A stretch of 64,000 nt of DNA from Rhodoplanes sp. Z2-YC6860 (GTDB taxonomy: Bacteria > Pseudomonadota > Alphaproteobacteria > Rhizobiales > Xanthobacteraceae). Positions 1-8,095 of the stretch are shown here, piece after piece (the first letter of the stretch is position 1; each line of letters starts with the position of its first letter). The translations under genes and the position numbers were made by a program. The DNA is taken from the NCBI RefSeq assembly GCF_001579845.1, contig NZ_CP007440.1:2298001-2362000 (forward strand), in the 5' to 3' direction. The notes beneath the pieces are model-generated. The model ran no database searches. It was not told the origin of the DNA and worked only from the letters and a program-made list of their open reading frames with translations.

Positions 1-1
1 C

Positions 2-532
2 GGCATGCCACTGAAAATCGCCGCCAAGGTCGACAAGGCCGATGAAGACTATTTCCACGGCGTGATTGAGCCTTTGCTCGACGGTGCCGACGTCGAGTTC
101 GTTGGCGAAATCAACGAGCGTATCAAAACGGAGTTTCTAGGCCAGGCGAAGGCACTACTGTTCCCGATCGATTGGCCGGAGCCGTTTGGACTCGTAATGA
201 TCGAAGCCATGGCTTGCGGTACCCCAGTGCTCGCCTTTAAGAGCGGATCCGTGCCTGAAATTATCGATGAAGGGGTGACTGGGCGCGTCGTATGCTCGAC
301 GGAAGAGGCATTAAAGGTGTTACCGGACGTGCTTGCCCTTGATCGGTCCGCTGTCCGCCAACGATTCGAAGAGCGCTTCTCGTCAGCACGCATGGCTTCA
401 GATTACGTAGAAGTTTACCGGGCTATTGCGACACGGGTCATTCGACCGGATCCGTCTATCTATCGAACCTCTCTCACCGGGATGCCAAGCTTCATTGCTG
501 CGGCGGAGGAACGGCGACAGAGAATCGGTTGA
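2..532 (+). CDS. Glycosyltransferase family 4, C-terminal part (cut by window edge)
   Basis: The reading frame is open at the left edge, so only the last 176 or so residues are seen. They form the C-terminal Rossmann half of a GT-B, GT4-type glycosyltransferase. The nucleotide-sugar binding EX7E element is visible as EPFGLVMIE followed by AMACGTPV. This family transfers a sugar from UDP/GDP/ADP donors to glycans, trehalose or glycogen precursors, usually in the cytoplasm. The next gene, 134 bp downstream on the same strand, is glgX, which makes a role in alpha-glucan or trehalose metabolism plausible but unproven. The Met near position 5 is internal, not the start. Donor and acceptor cannot be read from this half. 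Confidence 0.85.
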   Translation, partial: GMPLKIAAKVDKADEDYFHGVIEPLLDGADVEFVGEINERIKTEFLGQAKALLFPIDWPEPFGLVMIEAMACGTPVLAFKSGSVPEIIDEGVTGRVVCSTEEALKVLPDVLALDRSAVRQRFEERFSSARMASDYVEVYRAIATRVIRPDPSIYRTSLTGMPSFIAAAEERRQRIG

Positions 533-666
533 CCGTTCTTTTACTAACGCTCGTACCGATCAAATCTCAGGTGGGCGAACCACTTTTCTAAGTGCCGCTT
601 TGAAGTTCCACAAAATCGCAACCCCGCAAGCTAGGCGGCAGTCAGCCGCTTTATTCGAGGTGACGT

Positions 667-2781
667 GTGTCCCACGAGATTAAAGAAGGTTCGCCAGCCA
701 CGCTTGGCGCAAACTGGGATGGCACAGGGACAAATTTTGCCCTTTTTTCCGCTAACGCCAGCAAGGTTGAGTTATGTCTGTTTGACTCATCCGGTCAGCG
801 CGAAACTGATCGGATCGAACTACCTGAGTACACCGATCAGATTTTCCACGCGTACATTTCGGATGTGCCTCCGGGCACCTTTTATGGCTATCGCGTGCAC
901 GGCTCATACGAGCCTCAAGCGGGCCATCGCTTCAATCCTAACAAGCTACTACTCGATCCCTACGCGCGTGCTCACGCTGGGCGTTTGCGGTGGGATGCTT
1001 CCCTGTTCGGCTATAAAATGGAGTCGGGGGATGATGCCACGTTCGATGATCGCGACAGCGCGGCATTCATGCCCAAGTGCGTCGTAGTCGATGCTGATTT
1101 CGATTGGAAGGGTGAACCAGGCCGCCAATTCGTACCGTGGCGACATACGGTTCTGTATGAAACACACGTCAAGGGATTTACCAAACGTCACCCGGCTGTG
1201 TCCGAAAATCGGCGCGGCACTTACGCCGGCCTCGGGACCAAAGAGGTCATCGATTACGTCAAGTCATTGGGTGTGTCGTCGGTCGAGCTGCTGCCGGTGC
1301 ACACCTTCATCGATGACAGCCAACTCATTGAGAAGGGCTTGGCCAATTACTGGGGCTACAACACCATCGGCTTTTTTGCGCCGGACCCGCGCTATGCGGC
1401 GGACGTCCCGAACAGCTTGCGCGAATTCAAGGAAATGGTCGCGCGCTTCCATGAGGCTGGGCTCGAGGTCATTCTGGATGTCGTTTACAACCATACGGCC
1501 GAAGGCAACGAGCGAGGACCCACACTCTCGTTTAAGGGGATCGACAACGCGACGTACTATCGACTGATGCCCGATCAGCAGCGCTACTACATCAACGACA
1601 CCGGCACTGGAAACACTGTCAATCTCAGCAATATGGCGGTCATTCGAATGGTGACCGACAGCCTGCGCTACTGGGCGCAAGAAATGCACATCGATGGCTT
1701 CCGCTTCGACCTCGGCACCATTCTGGCGCGCGAACCCCATGGCTTTGATGAGCACAGCGGCTTTCTCAAAGCCGTCGGCCAGGACCCCGTGCTCCGCTCC
1801 ATCAAACTGATCGCTGAACCTTGGGACTGTGGCCCGGGCGGCTATCAGGTTGGTTGCTTTCCGCCGGGGTGGACTGAGTGGAATGACAAATTCCGCGACA
1901 CCATTCGCGATTTCTGGCGAGGCCAGGCGCTTCCCAGTGCGCTCGCACCGAGGCTTTCCGGCTCCGGCGATTTGTTCAACCATGAAGGACGACGCGCGTG
2001 GGCGAGCGTGAATTTTGTCACGGCCCATGATGGCTTCACCCTCAACGATGTCGTGAGCTACGATAGTAAGCATAACGACGCGAATGGCGAAGGCAACAAG
2101 GACGGTAGTTCGGACAATCGCTCGTGGAATTGTGGTGCCGAAGGCCCGACGGACGATGATGTAATCAACGAGCTTCGCTGTCGCCAGATCCGAAATATGC
2201 TGGCCACGCTATTGTTCGCGCAAGGCACGCCAATGCTGCTCGCTGGAGATGAATTCGGCCGAACGCAAGGCGGCAACAACAATGCGTATTGCCAAGATAG
2301 CGACATCAGTTGGTTGGATTGGACAATCGAAGGAAAAGGCCAAGACCTTATCCAGTTTACAAAGAAGGTTGTTGGGCTACGCCGTCAGTATCCCATTCTG
2401 CGTCGCACACGCTTTCTTACCGGCGCCTATAACGAGGAACTTGCCGTAAAGGATGTGAGCTGGATCAAAGCCAATGGCCAAGAACTCAATGACGACGATT
2501 GGCGCGACACCAACCTCAAATGCTTTGGCATGCTCATGGATGGTCGCGCACAGCCCACTGGTATTCATACGCGCGGCAGAGACGACACTTTGCTGTTGAT
2601 CTTGAACAGCTACCACGATGTGGTGACGTTCACTCTGCCCAAAGCTCCCGCTGGTTCGGGTTGGTCACTTTTGCTGGACACAAATGCGCCTGAGTTGCCA
2701 AAGTCCGATTTTGCGTTTGACGCCGCCTATGAAGTCACGGGGCGGTCACTGTTGCTGCTAGCATTAAACGCGCAATCATAG
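667..2781 (+). CDS. glgX: Glycogen debranching enzyme GlgX
   Basis: A complete 704-residue GH13 enzyme of the GlgX/TreX family, which hydrolyses alpha-1,6 branch points of glycogen limit dextrins in the cytoplasm. An N-terminal CBM48-like beta domain (about residues 10-110) precedes the TIM barrel. Conserved barrel motifs are DVVYNHTAEG, GFRFDLGT with nucleophile D348, IAEPWD with acid/base E384, and TAHDGFT with the third carboxylate D455, followed by the NGEGNKDG loop typical of GlgX. GTG at 667 is chosen because GAGGTG lies just upstream and the protein then starts at the usual family N-terminus. It follows a glycosyltransferase, fitting a glycogen/trehalose locus. Length and active site look intact. 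Confidence 0.95.
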   Translation: MSHEIKEGSPATLGANWDGTGTNFALFSANASKVELCLFDSSGQRETDRIELPEYTDQIFHAYISDVPPGTFYGYRVHGSYEPQAGHRFNPNKLLLDPYARAHAGRLRWDASLFGYKMESGDDATFDDRDSAAFMPKCVVVDADFDWKGEPGRQFVPWRHTVLYETHVKGFTKRHPAVSENRRGTYAGLGTKEVIDYVKSLGVSSVELLPVHTFIDDSQLIEKGLANYWGYNTIGFFAPDPRYAADVPNSLREFKEMVARFHEAGLEVILDVVYNHTAEGNERGPTLSFKGIDNATYYRLMPDQQRYYINDTGTGNTVNLSNMAVIRMVTDSLRYWAQEMHIDGFRFDLGTILAREPHGFDEHSGFLKAVGQDPVLRSIKLIAEPWDCGPGGYQVGCFPPGWTEWNDKFRDTIRDFWRGQALPSALAPRLSGSGDLFNHEGRRAWASVNFVTAHDGFTLNDVVSYDSKHNDANGEGNKDGSSDNRSWNCGAEGPTDDDVINELRCRQIRNMLATLLFAQGTPMLLAGDEFGRTQGGNNNAYCQDSDISWLDWTIEGKGQDLIQFTKKVVGLRRQYPILRRTRFLTGAYNEELAVKDVSWIKANGQELNDDDWRDTNLKCFGMLMDGRAQPTGIHTRGRDDTLLLILNSYHDVVTFTLPKAPAGSGWSLLLDTNAPELPKSDFAFDAAYEVTGRSLLLLALNAQS

Positions 2782-2832
2782 CCTCAGCTGGTCGGCTTCA
2801 AAAGACTGCTCATCCGTTGGAGACCACGCCGT

Positions 2833-3052
2833 TTAGTCGAACCAGCCGTGGCGTTTGAACCATAGCAGCGGCAACAAGCCGCTTGCGATAATGGCCAGCC
2901 AAGCTAACGGATACCCCCAAGCCCAGTTCGGGCGTCACTTTGAAATTCATGCCCTACATTCCACCAAGAATGTCAGGGGAATACCGACGACGGACACCAA
3001 TGTCAGGACCTTGAAGAGGTCGTTCTGCTGGATGTTGATAAATCGAACGACA
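2833..3052 (-). pseudogene. CorA-type Mg2+/Co2+ transporter, decayed C-terminal fragment
   Basis: Read on the minus strand, three pieces in different frames give the end of a CorA channel: the helix-1 stretch INIQQNDLFKVLTLVSVVGIP, then GMNF (the CorA selectivity signature), then WAWGYPLAW and a final helix ending KRHGWFD and a TAA stop. One frameshift and a TAG lie between the first helix and GMNF, and another frameshift lies just after GMNFKVTPE. The large cytoplasmic domain upstream is absent. What is seen is the sequence order and spacing of the CorA two-helix membrane domain; that it is dead follows from the multiple lesions. Confidence 0.8.
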
Positions 3053-3075
3053 CACCCTCGGCGGCAAGTACTTGC

Positions 3076-3290
3076 TCGTGCGACGCGTCGAACGTCCTCC
3101 TGAAGCGGCTCGAAGAAGGGCACCTCGACGTTGTGATCGCGTTTTCTTCGGCTCCTCCAGAAGGTGCAAAAAGCTTCTGGACGAAAAACATGGTTTGGGT
3201 GTCGGGCCGAGAATTCTTATTGAGTCCTGGCAACCCACTGCCATTGTTGAGTTGGCCTGGCACCGTTACCTCCGACGACGCCAAGCTAGG
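3076..3290 (+). pseudogene. LysR-type regulator effector-domain fragment
   Basis: About 70 codons on the plus strand read like the middle of a LysR effector-binding domain: LLKRLEEGHLDVVIAF, later MVWVSG and then PGNPLPLLSWPGT. There is no N-terminal helix-turn-helix in any nearby frame and the similarity fades after about 3290. It abuts the opposite-strand CorA remnant, so both were probably cut by the same rearrangements. From 3291 to 3640 I see no gene. Confidence 0.65.
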
Positions 3291-3642
3291 ATGCCACCGA
3301 ACGCCGCAACAGTCCGGGCAAGCCAGCGCCCACGATCGGGCCAGGAACCGCCATTCGACGCCCGCGCGAAGACAACAAGCCTGGCGCTTGCATTTAGACA
3401 CCGGGCCCCACGGCGTAATGGTCATAAAAGAAAGCCTCTCCGATGGTTATCGCGGCCGAGCTATGTCCAAATAATCATGGAGTGCCGTGCCTTTCATCGT
3501 CTCCCGATTATCCCAAAAGGTTTCGTGCGCTGCGCTCTATACAAGATGTAAGCTTGGCGGAATGTCGCCGTCCAAGTCACAAGACGCGCAAGCGTCCGTA
3601 GATGATCGTGAATCCCCTCGCCCCCGTGAATGTTTTGCAAAG

Positions 3643-4434
3643 TCAGTCACCGCGCAGTAGTGAGTGCCGGAGATAAAAACCCGTCTTGCTGCTGTCCGTA
3701 GCCGCAACGGCGGAAGGACGACCGGACGCAACGACCATCCCGCCCTCATCCCCCGCGCCGGGGCCCATATCGATCACCCAATCGCTTTGGGCCACGAGTT
3801 GCATATCGTGTTCAACGACGACCACAGAGTTGCCGCCATCGACCAGGCCGTTGAGTTGCTCGATCAGTTTCTCGACGTCGGATGGATGCAACCCCGTGGT
3901 GGGCTCGTCGAGAATGTAGAGCGTGCCGCCTCGTTGCGCACGCTGCAGCTCAGTCGCAAGTTTAATGCGCTGGGCCTCTCCGCCCGAAAGTTCGGTCGCC
4001 GATTGACCGAGGCGTATATAGCCCAGACCGACCTGTTTGATGACGTGCAGGCTGCGCTCTAAACTCGCATCATTTCGAAAGAACGCATAGGCCTCTTCTG
4101 CTGTCATACTGAGAACATCCGCCACGGAATTCCCATGAATTTTAATCTCTAGGGTCTTTTCATTGTAGCGTGCGCCTTTGCATGCCGGGCAGGGTGTGTA
4201 AACGCTCGGCAAGAATAACAACTCAACTGAGACGAAACCCTCTCCCTCACAGGTCGCACACCGTCCTTTCGTGACGTTGAAAGAGAACCGCCCGGCATCA
4301 TAACGGCGCGCTTTCGCTTCCTTGGTTGCGGCAAAAAGCTTGCGTACAGAATCGAACAAGCCCGTGTACGTCGCAAGGTTCGAGCGCGCAAGCTTAACAA
4401 GGAGATCAACGCAGGGCTTGCCGATCCGGCCCAC
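3643..4434 (-). pseudogene. UvrA-like (class II) ABC ATPase, 3' fragment
   Basis: The 263-codon frame holds only the C-terminal third of a UvrA-family protein (DNA-damage recognition ATPase, normally 800-950 residues). Visible are a CATCEGEG...CPACKG zinc module, the ABC signature LSGGEAQRIKLA, Walker B LYILDEPTTGLHP and the VVVEHD switch histidine. UvrA similarity starts only at about position 4386 (RSNLATYTGLFD). The codons between 4387 and 4434 are unrelated, and just beyond lies a fragment of a Bug/TctC binding protein on the same strand. The first nucleotide-binding domain and the Walker A of the second are missing, so it cannot work as a UvrA. It is probably a dead UvrA paralogue rather than the housekeeping uvrA. 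Confidence 0.85.
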
Positions 4435-4575
4435 TTCGCGATTTCCTCGGCGATAAGCTTGCCGAAATCGGCAGGCGAGCCCGTCAGCGCCGTGCCGCCA
4501 AAGTCGGCGGCAAGCCGCGCCTTGATTTTGGAACCTTCAGCTCCGGGTGCGGCATGGGAAACGGCTGGGCTGGAC
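4428..4575 (-). pseudogene. Bug/TctC solute-binding protein, C-terminal scrap
   Basis: Minus-strand translation gives KIKARLAADFGGTALTG followed by SPADFGKLIAEEIAKWA, the usual C-terminal helix of tripartite-tricarboxylate (Bug/TctC) periplasmic binding proteins. It ends at the junction with the UvrA-like fragment. No N-terminal part is present. From 4576 to 4767, upstream of the LysR gene, I see nothing else. Confidence 0.65.
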
Positions 4576-4767
4576 GCAAGAGTGTCCTGAGTAACTAAAA
4601 TTTCCGGTTAGCGTTCTCCAAATCCTGAAGTCCGGCGAACTCCTAAGCCCGAGCCGTAGCATTCCTCACTTCGAGTCCTCGAAGCTAATCACACTGCTTC
4701 AGATCGCTGGCCCGGCCGGGGCGTGGGCCATACAATCACGATAGTGCGGGTTGGAGATCGCTCATTC

Positions 4768-5700
4768 ATGAACTTGCGCCAGCTCAGATATTTCGTGAGC
4801 GTGCTGGATGCCGAGAATATAACCCGGGCAGCTGAGCAGCTTCACGTTGCTCAAACGGCCCTAGGCATGCAGATACGCCAGATCGAGGAGGATCTTGGCA
4901 TTGCACTCTTGGTCCGGCACTCGCGCGGCGTAAGCCCGACTAAAGCGGGCAAGCTTTTGTACACTCGCGCCGTCGAAATCCTAAAACTGGTCGAGGAGAC
5001 CAGGAAAGAGGTCTCGGCCGCGGAGCGTGAGGACAGCGAAGCCATTCGATTTGGCATCACGCCGGCGCTGATGCTGATTGCCGGTACCGAGCTAGCCCTG
5101 ACTGTGCGACAGAACCATCCCCAGCTGCTGCTATCGATGGTGGAGGCCATGAGCCATGTTCTAATCGAGAGCTTGGCGCGGGGCGAGGTCGATTTCATCC
5201 TTTGCTACGATGTTCCCGATCTCCCACAGCTTTCTCGCACAGCGCTGCTCCAGGACGATCTCGTCTTGGTCACACCTCCTGGGCCCCACAAGGGCAAGCC
5301 GATTGCCTTCGTCGATGCTTTGGATGAGAGCTTGGCAATGCCGGAAGTGGGCGATTCGATCCGTGCTGTCGCGACCCGCACGGCCCGTGATCTCGGACTA
5401 GAACTTAGCGTCGCCTATGAAGTTCGGTCGGTATCGGCCATGAAGAGCTTGGTCGCGCGTGGCGCTGCAACTAGCATTCTTCCGTACTTTTCGGTCATCG
5501 ATGAAGTGAAGGCCGGCGTACTCGATGTTCGGCCAATCGTGACGCCTGCCTTGCGACGAACCTTGTTCCTGGCATCCTCCAAACAGCGCGGCCCTTTCCG
5601 CAACGAGGCGGCATTGTCAGGCGCTGTTCGGCTGTCCTTGCAAAGGCTGTTGGACGAGCTTGGCCCGCTCGCAGAACCATTGTGGGTCCGGACTGGCTGA
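4768..5700 (+). CDS. LysR-family transcriptional regulator
   Basis: A complete 310-residue LysR regulator. An N-terminal winged helix-turn-helix (about residues 3-60, starting MNLRQLRYFVSV) is followed by a two-lobed effector-binding domain. The HTH region with VAQTALGMQIRQIEEDLG resembles the Nac/Cbl-like subgroup. ATG at 4768 is chosen over an in-frame ATG 45 nt upstream because LysR proteins start this way and GGAG lies 11 nt before it. Its target is unknown. The rhodanese gene 114 bp downstream on the same strand is a possible partner, and the region upstream is pseudogene debris, so a usual divergent target operon is missing. Confidence 0.9.
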   Translation: MNLRQLRYFVSVLDAENITRAAEQLHVAQTALGMQIRQIEEDLGIALLVRHSRGVSPTKAGKLLYTRAVEILKLVEETRKEVSAAEREDSEAIRFGITPALMLIAGTELALTVRQNHPQLLLSMVEAMSHVLIESLARGEVDFILCYDVPDLPQLSRTALLQDDLVLVTPPGPHKGKPIAFVDALDESLAMPEVGDSIRAVATRTARDLGLELSVAYEVRSVSAMKSLVARGAATSILPYFSVIDEVKAGVLDVRPIVTPALRRTLFLASSKQRGPFRNEAALSGAVRLSLQRLLDELGPLAEPLWVRTG

Positions 5701-5814
5701 GACAGCAGAAATTGTGCGTGCTCCCCTAAGCCGATAGTTTTGGACTGAAACCTGCCAAACGATGCCTATGCTCGTGTCCGATATGGATCGGATATCAGGC
5801 ATAGGAAGAAGCAC

Positions 5815-6576
5815 ATGAAGAGCCGCACACTCGTGAAGTTCGCTGCAGTCGTGGGCCTTGTCGCTGCAATGGCAACCACCGCGAACGCCGAAAACCTGAA
5901 TATCTGGCAGGCGACCCTTGGGGAATCTGGCCAGAAGACAGGTGAAGTCAGCACCGAGCAGATGCGGCGGATAATCATCGACAACAGTGCGATCGTGCTC
6001 GACACCCGCACGCCGGCCGAATTCGAAGCCGGACACATTCCCGGCGCGCGGGTTCTGGACGTCTCTCAGGATACCCAGGTCGGAGAAGTCCTGAATCTGG
6101 TGGGCGGGGACAAGATCAAGGCGCTAGTCCTCTACTGCAATGGTCCGTATTGCCAAGCAAGCCGACGCTTGGCGGATCAGCTGGCGGCAGCGGGCTTCAG
6201 CAATGTGCGGCGCTATCAGCTCGGCATGCCAATTTGGCGCTCGCTCGGCGGCCCAACTGCGATCGAGCTAGGCGGCGTCAAGCGGGTGTTCGGGCAGGAC
6301 AAGACTGCCGTCTTCATTGACGTCCGCTCCGCAGATGAGTTTGCCAAAAGCAGCCTCCCCGGCGCCGTGAACACACCGGTGGAGGACGTGCTTTCCGGCA
6401 AGTTAAAGAAGATGGCATTGCCCGAGGACGATTTTAATCGCCGTGTAGTTTTGTTTGGTCGTAACGCTATGCAGGCCCGCCAGTTCGCGGAAGTGCTTAG
6501 TAAGCGGCCCTGGCACAATATAGCCTATTTCGCCGGTGCCTATGAGTTGCTCGAATCTGCGGTTTCGAAAAACTGA
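5815..6576 (+). CDS. Periplasmic tandem rhodanese-domain protein
   Basis: A 253-residue exported protein. A Sec signal peptide (MKSRTL then a hydrophobic stretch ending ANA-E, about residues 1-24) precedes two rhodanese folds. The first (about 38-145) carries LDTRTPAEFEAGHIPGAR and the catalytic loop YCNGPYC followed by WRSLGG. The second (about 150-250) keeps the DVRSADEF fold signature but has VLFGRNAMQ where the active-site cysteine should be, so it is probably non-catalytic. A GGAAGA ribosome site lies 8 nt before the ATG. Likely role: sulfane-sulfur handling or sensing in the periplasm; substrate unknown. Confidence 0.85.
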   Translation: MKSRTLVKFAAVVGLVAAMATTANAENLNIWQATLGESGQKTGEVSTEQMRRIIIDNSAIVLDTRTPAEFEAGHIPGARVLDVSQDTQVGEVLNLVGGDKIKALVLYCNGPYCQASRRLADQLAAAGFSNVRRYQLGMPIWRSLGGPTAIELGGVKRVFGQDKTAVFIDVRSADEFAKSSLPGAVNTPVEDVLSGKLKKMALPEDDFNRRVVLFGRNAMQARQFAEVLSKRPWHNIAYFAGAYELLESAVSKN

Positions 6577-7240
6577 CAAATTCATCCGTTGCCGTTTTCG
6601 AAGGTGACTCTTGCCGGGCGTCGCGCCCATTCCAACTTCGAGGCTCGATGGCTTCAAGAAAGCCAGCAAAATCGGGCCTCAACTGAATTCCGCACTAAAT
6701 CCCGAAGTGCGGAGCTTTAGAGACAATTGGGCGTAGAGAGAGAATTTCGGCCCTGTGCGCGTTCTGCGAAGTGCGGAGGTCTTCGTCGAAAAGCCGATGA
6801 ACGTTGCGCTTTTTGCGGGGCTCACCGGGGGGCGGAGAATATGTCGCCGGGTGGGACTGGCGGAGGGAGACGAACTGAAATCCAACGTTCTCCACTTTTG
6901 CGCAGATTTTCGCCCGTCTACGATGGAAATCTAGTCGCGGGGGACCCACTACCGACGCTGGCCACGCACGAAGCTGTTCGAAAATCTCATTCTTGAACGG
7001 CGCCCGTCGCGTTGGGCTGCTCGAAATAAGGCGGACGGTCGGTCCGATGATGGATTGGGGCGACACGGCGCGATTCTACTTTGTTTTCAAGCCATTTAGA
7101 CCAGCAGAGATTCTGCATGTAGTATTATTAGCAGTACCGATCTCGCCGGTGTCCGGTAGCGTCCGGGTTTGACTCGCTCAGCGCTTCGCCTTGCTCCATC
7201 CCTTGCAGGCCCTCTGTACCAGCCATCCCGTCAGCATGTT
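6577..7240. other. Intergenic stretch without recognisable gene
   Basis: About 660 bp between the rhodanese gene and the 3' end of the CheC-like gene. Translations in all frames look non-coding. The only structure noticed is a short inverted repeat CCGCACT...AGTGCGG at 6690-6712, with the AAGTGCGGAG part repeated near 6770. No homology to known families could be recognised. Confidence 0.5.
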
Positions 7241-7867
7241 CTACTTATGCGTTAGGTCTTTGATGAAGTTCGCAAGCAAAGATCTCAGGCTGTCGATGGA
7301 CGGTATGTCCATCAAGAGGGCAACGTAGCCCTGAATGTTTCGAGTGCTGATCTCAAACCGGATATGAAGAAACAGAACGAGAGTTTGGCTTTCTTCACCT
7401 TTCAACATTTGCCGGCTGTCGCCCCGGATGACGACCGGTAGCGACATTTGCAGACTTTTCTTGAGAAGATTGGCGAGTGTCGCGACCCAACTGTTCAGAA
7501 TAATGTTGCCGGTTTCTGCGAGCGCTTCGTCTTCAAGACTCCCGATGTCTTCAAGCGGAAGCTCGTGACCCACCACGGCGCGGACCAATTCGAGGCTGTT
7601 GGATTCCGGAAAAATCAGCAGCGCGCGTCCCGAGAACGGACCACTGAAATCCTGTCGCACGGCCACCAGACTGGGGCTGTCCGGGTTGCTGATGATTTGG
7701 GCCGCGTCATCCTTCGAAAGAATATCCACGCTCGGGACAGAAAGCAGGACTTGATGCTTGACCATCTGGCGTAAGCTGTTCGCCGCGCGGGCCATCGCGA
7801 TGTTCGAAAGCTCCGCGAGCGCATCTTTTTCAAGATCGCCGAGTGGGGGAGAGGCGTGGTTAGCCAT
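7241..7867 (-). CDS. CheC-family chemotaxis phosphatase (divergent copy)
   Basis: A 208-residue CheC/CheX-type protein. It has the two CheC signatures: the N-terminal helix DALAELSNIAMARAANSL and the internal repeat EALAETGNIILNSWVATLAN, whose E...N pairs form the CheY-P dephosphorylation centre. It is closely similar along its length to the CheC gene at 17817 in the same cluster. ATG at 7867 is chosen over an in-frame start 78 nt upstream because the paralogue begins at the equivalent residue. It is transcribed away from the MCP gene with about 230 bp between them, so it probably shares a control region with the cluster. Expected role: removing phosphate from one of the CheY proteins. Confidence 0.88.
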   Translation of the reverse strand: MANHASPPLGDLEKDALAELSNIAMARAANSLRQMVKHQVLLSVPSVDILSKDDAAQIISNPDSPSLVAVRQDFSGPFSGRALLIFPESNSLELVRAVVGHELPLEDIGSLEDEALAETGNIILNSWVATLANLLKKSLQMSLPVVIRGDSRQMLKGEESQTLVLFLHIRFEISTRNIQGYVALLMDIPSIDSLRSLLANFIKDLTHK

Positions 7868-8095
7868 AGTACATCCGAATTTTACGAACGGATCGGCACG
7901 ATGTGTGGCGCCGTTCAATGCCGGCACGTGACCATCAAATGACACATTAAGCGGGATTGCTATCCGGTGCTAAGGCTAGGCGTTCGGTGTCTCATTTTTT
8001 GTTGTCGCTTGTATGGGCTGTGGCATAGCGCGTAGGTTTGAGCCGGGCCACTGCGCGTCCGCGTCCCCCCGCGATTTAGGCTGTCCGGATCAACA

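Noticed and set aside
1264-2073. 269-codon frame antisense to glgX
   Set aside because: Lies wholly inside glgX with its active-site codons on the other strand; no recognisable protein pattern.
3003-3551. Several overlapping 100-160 codon frames as possible genes
   Set aside because: The only family-like signals in the region are the CorA and LysR fragments; the frames are otherwise Arg/Ser/Pro-rich and mutually overlapping.
3643-4434. Intact uvrA
   Set aside because: Only the C-terminal third is present; Walker A motifs and the first ATPase domain are missing.
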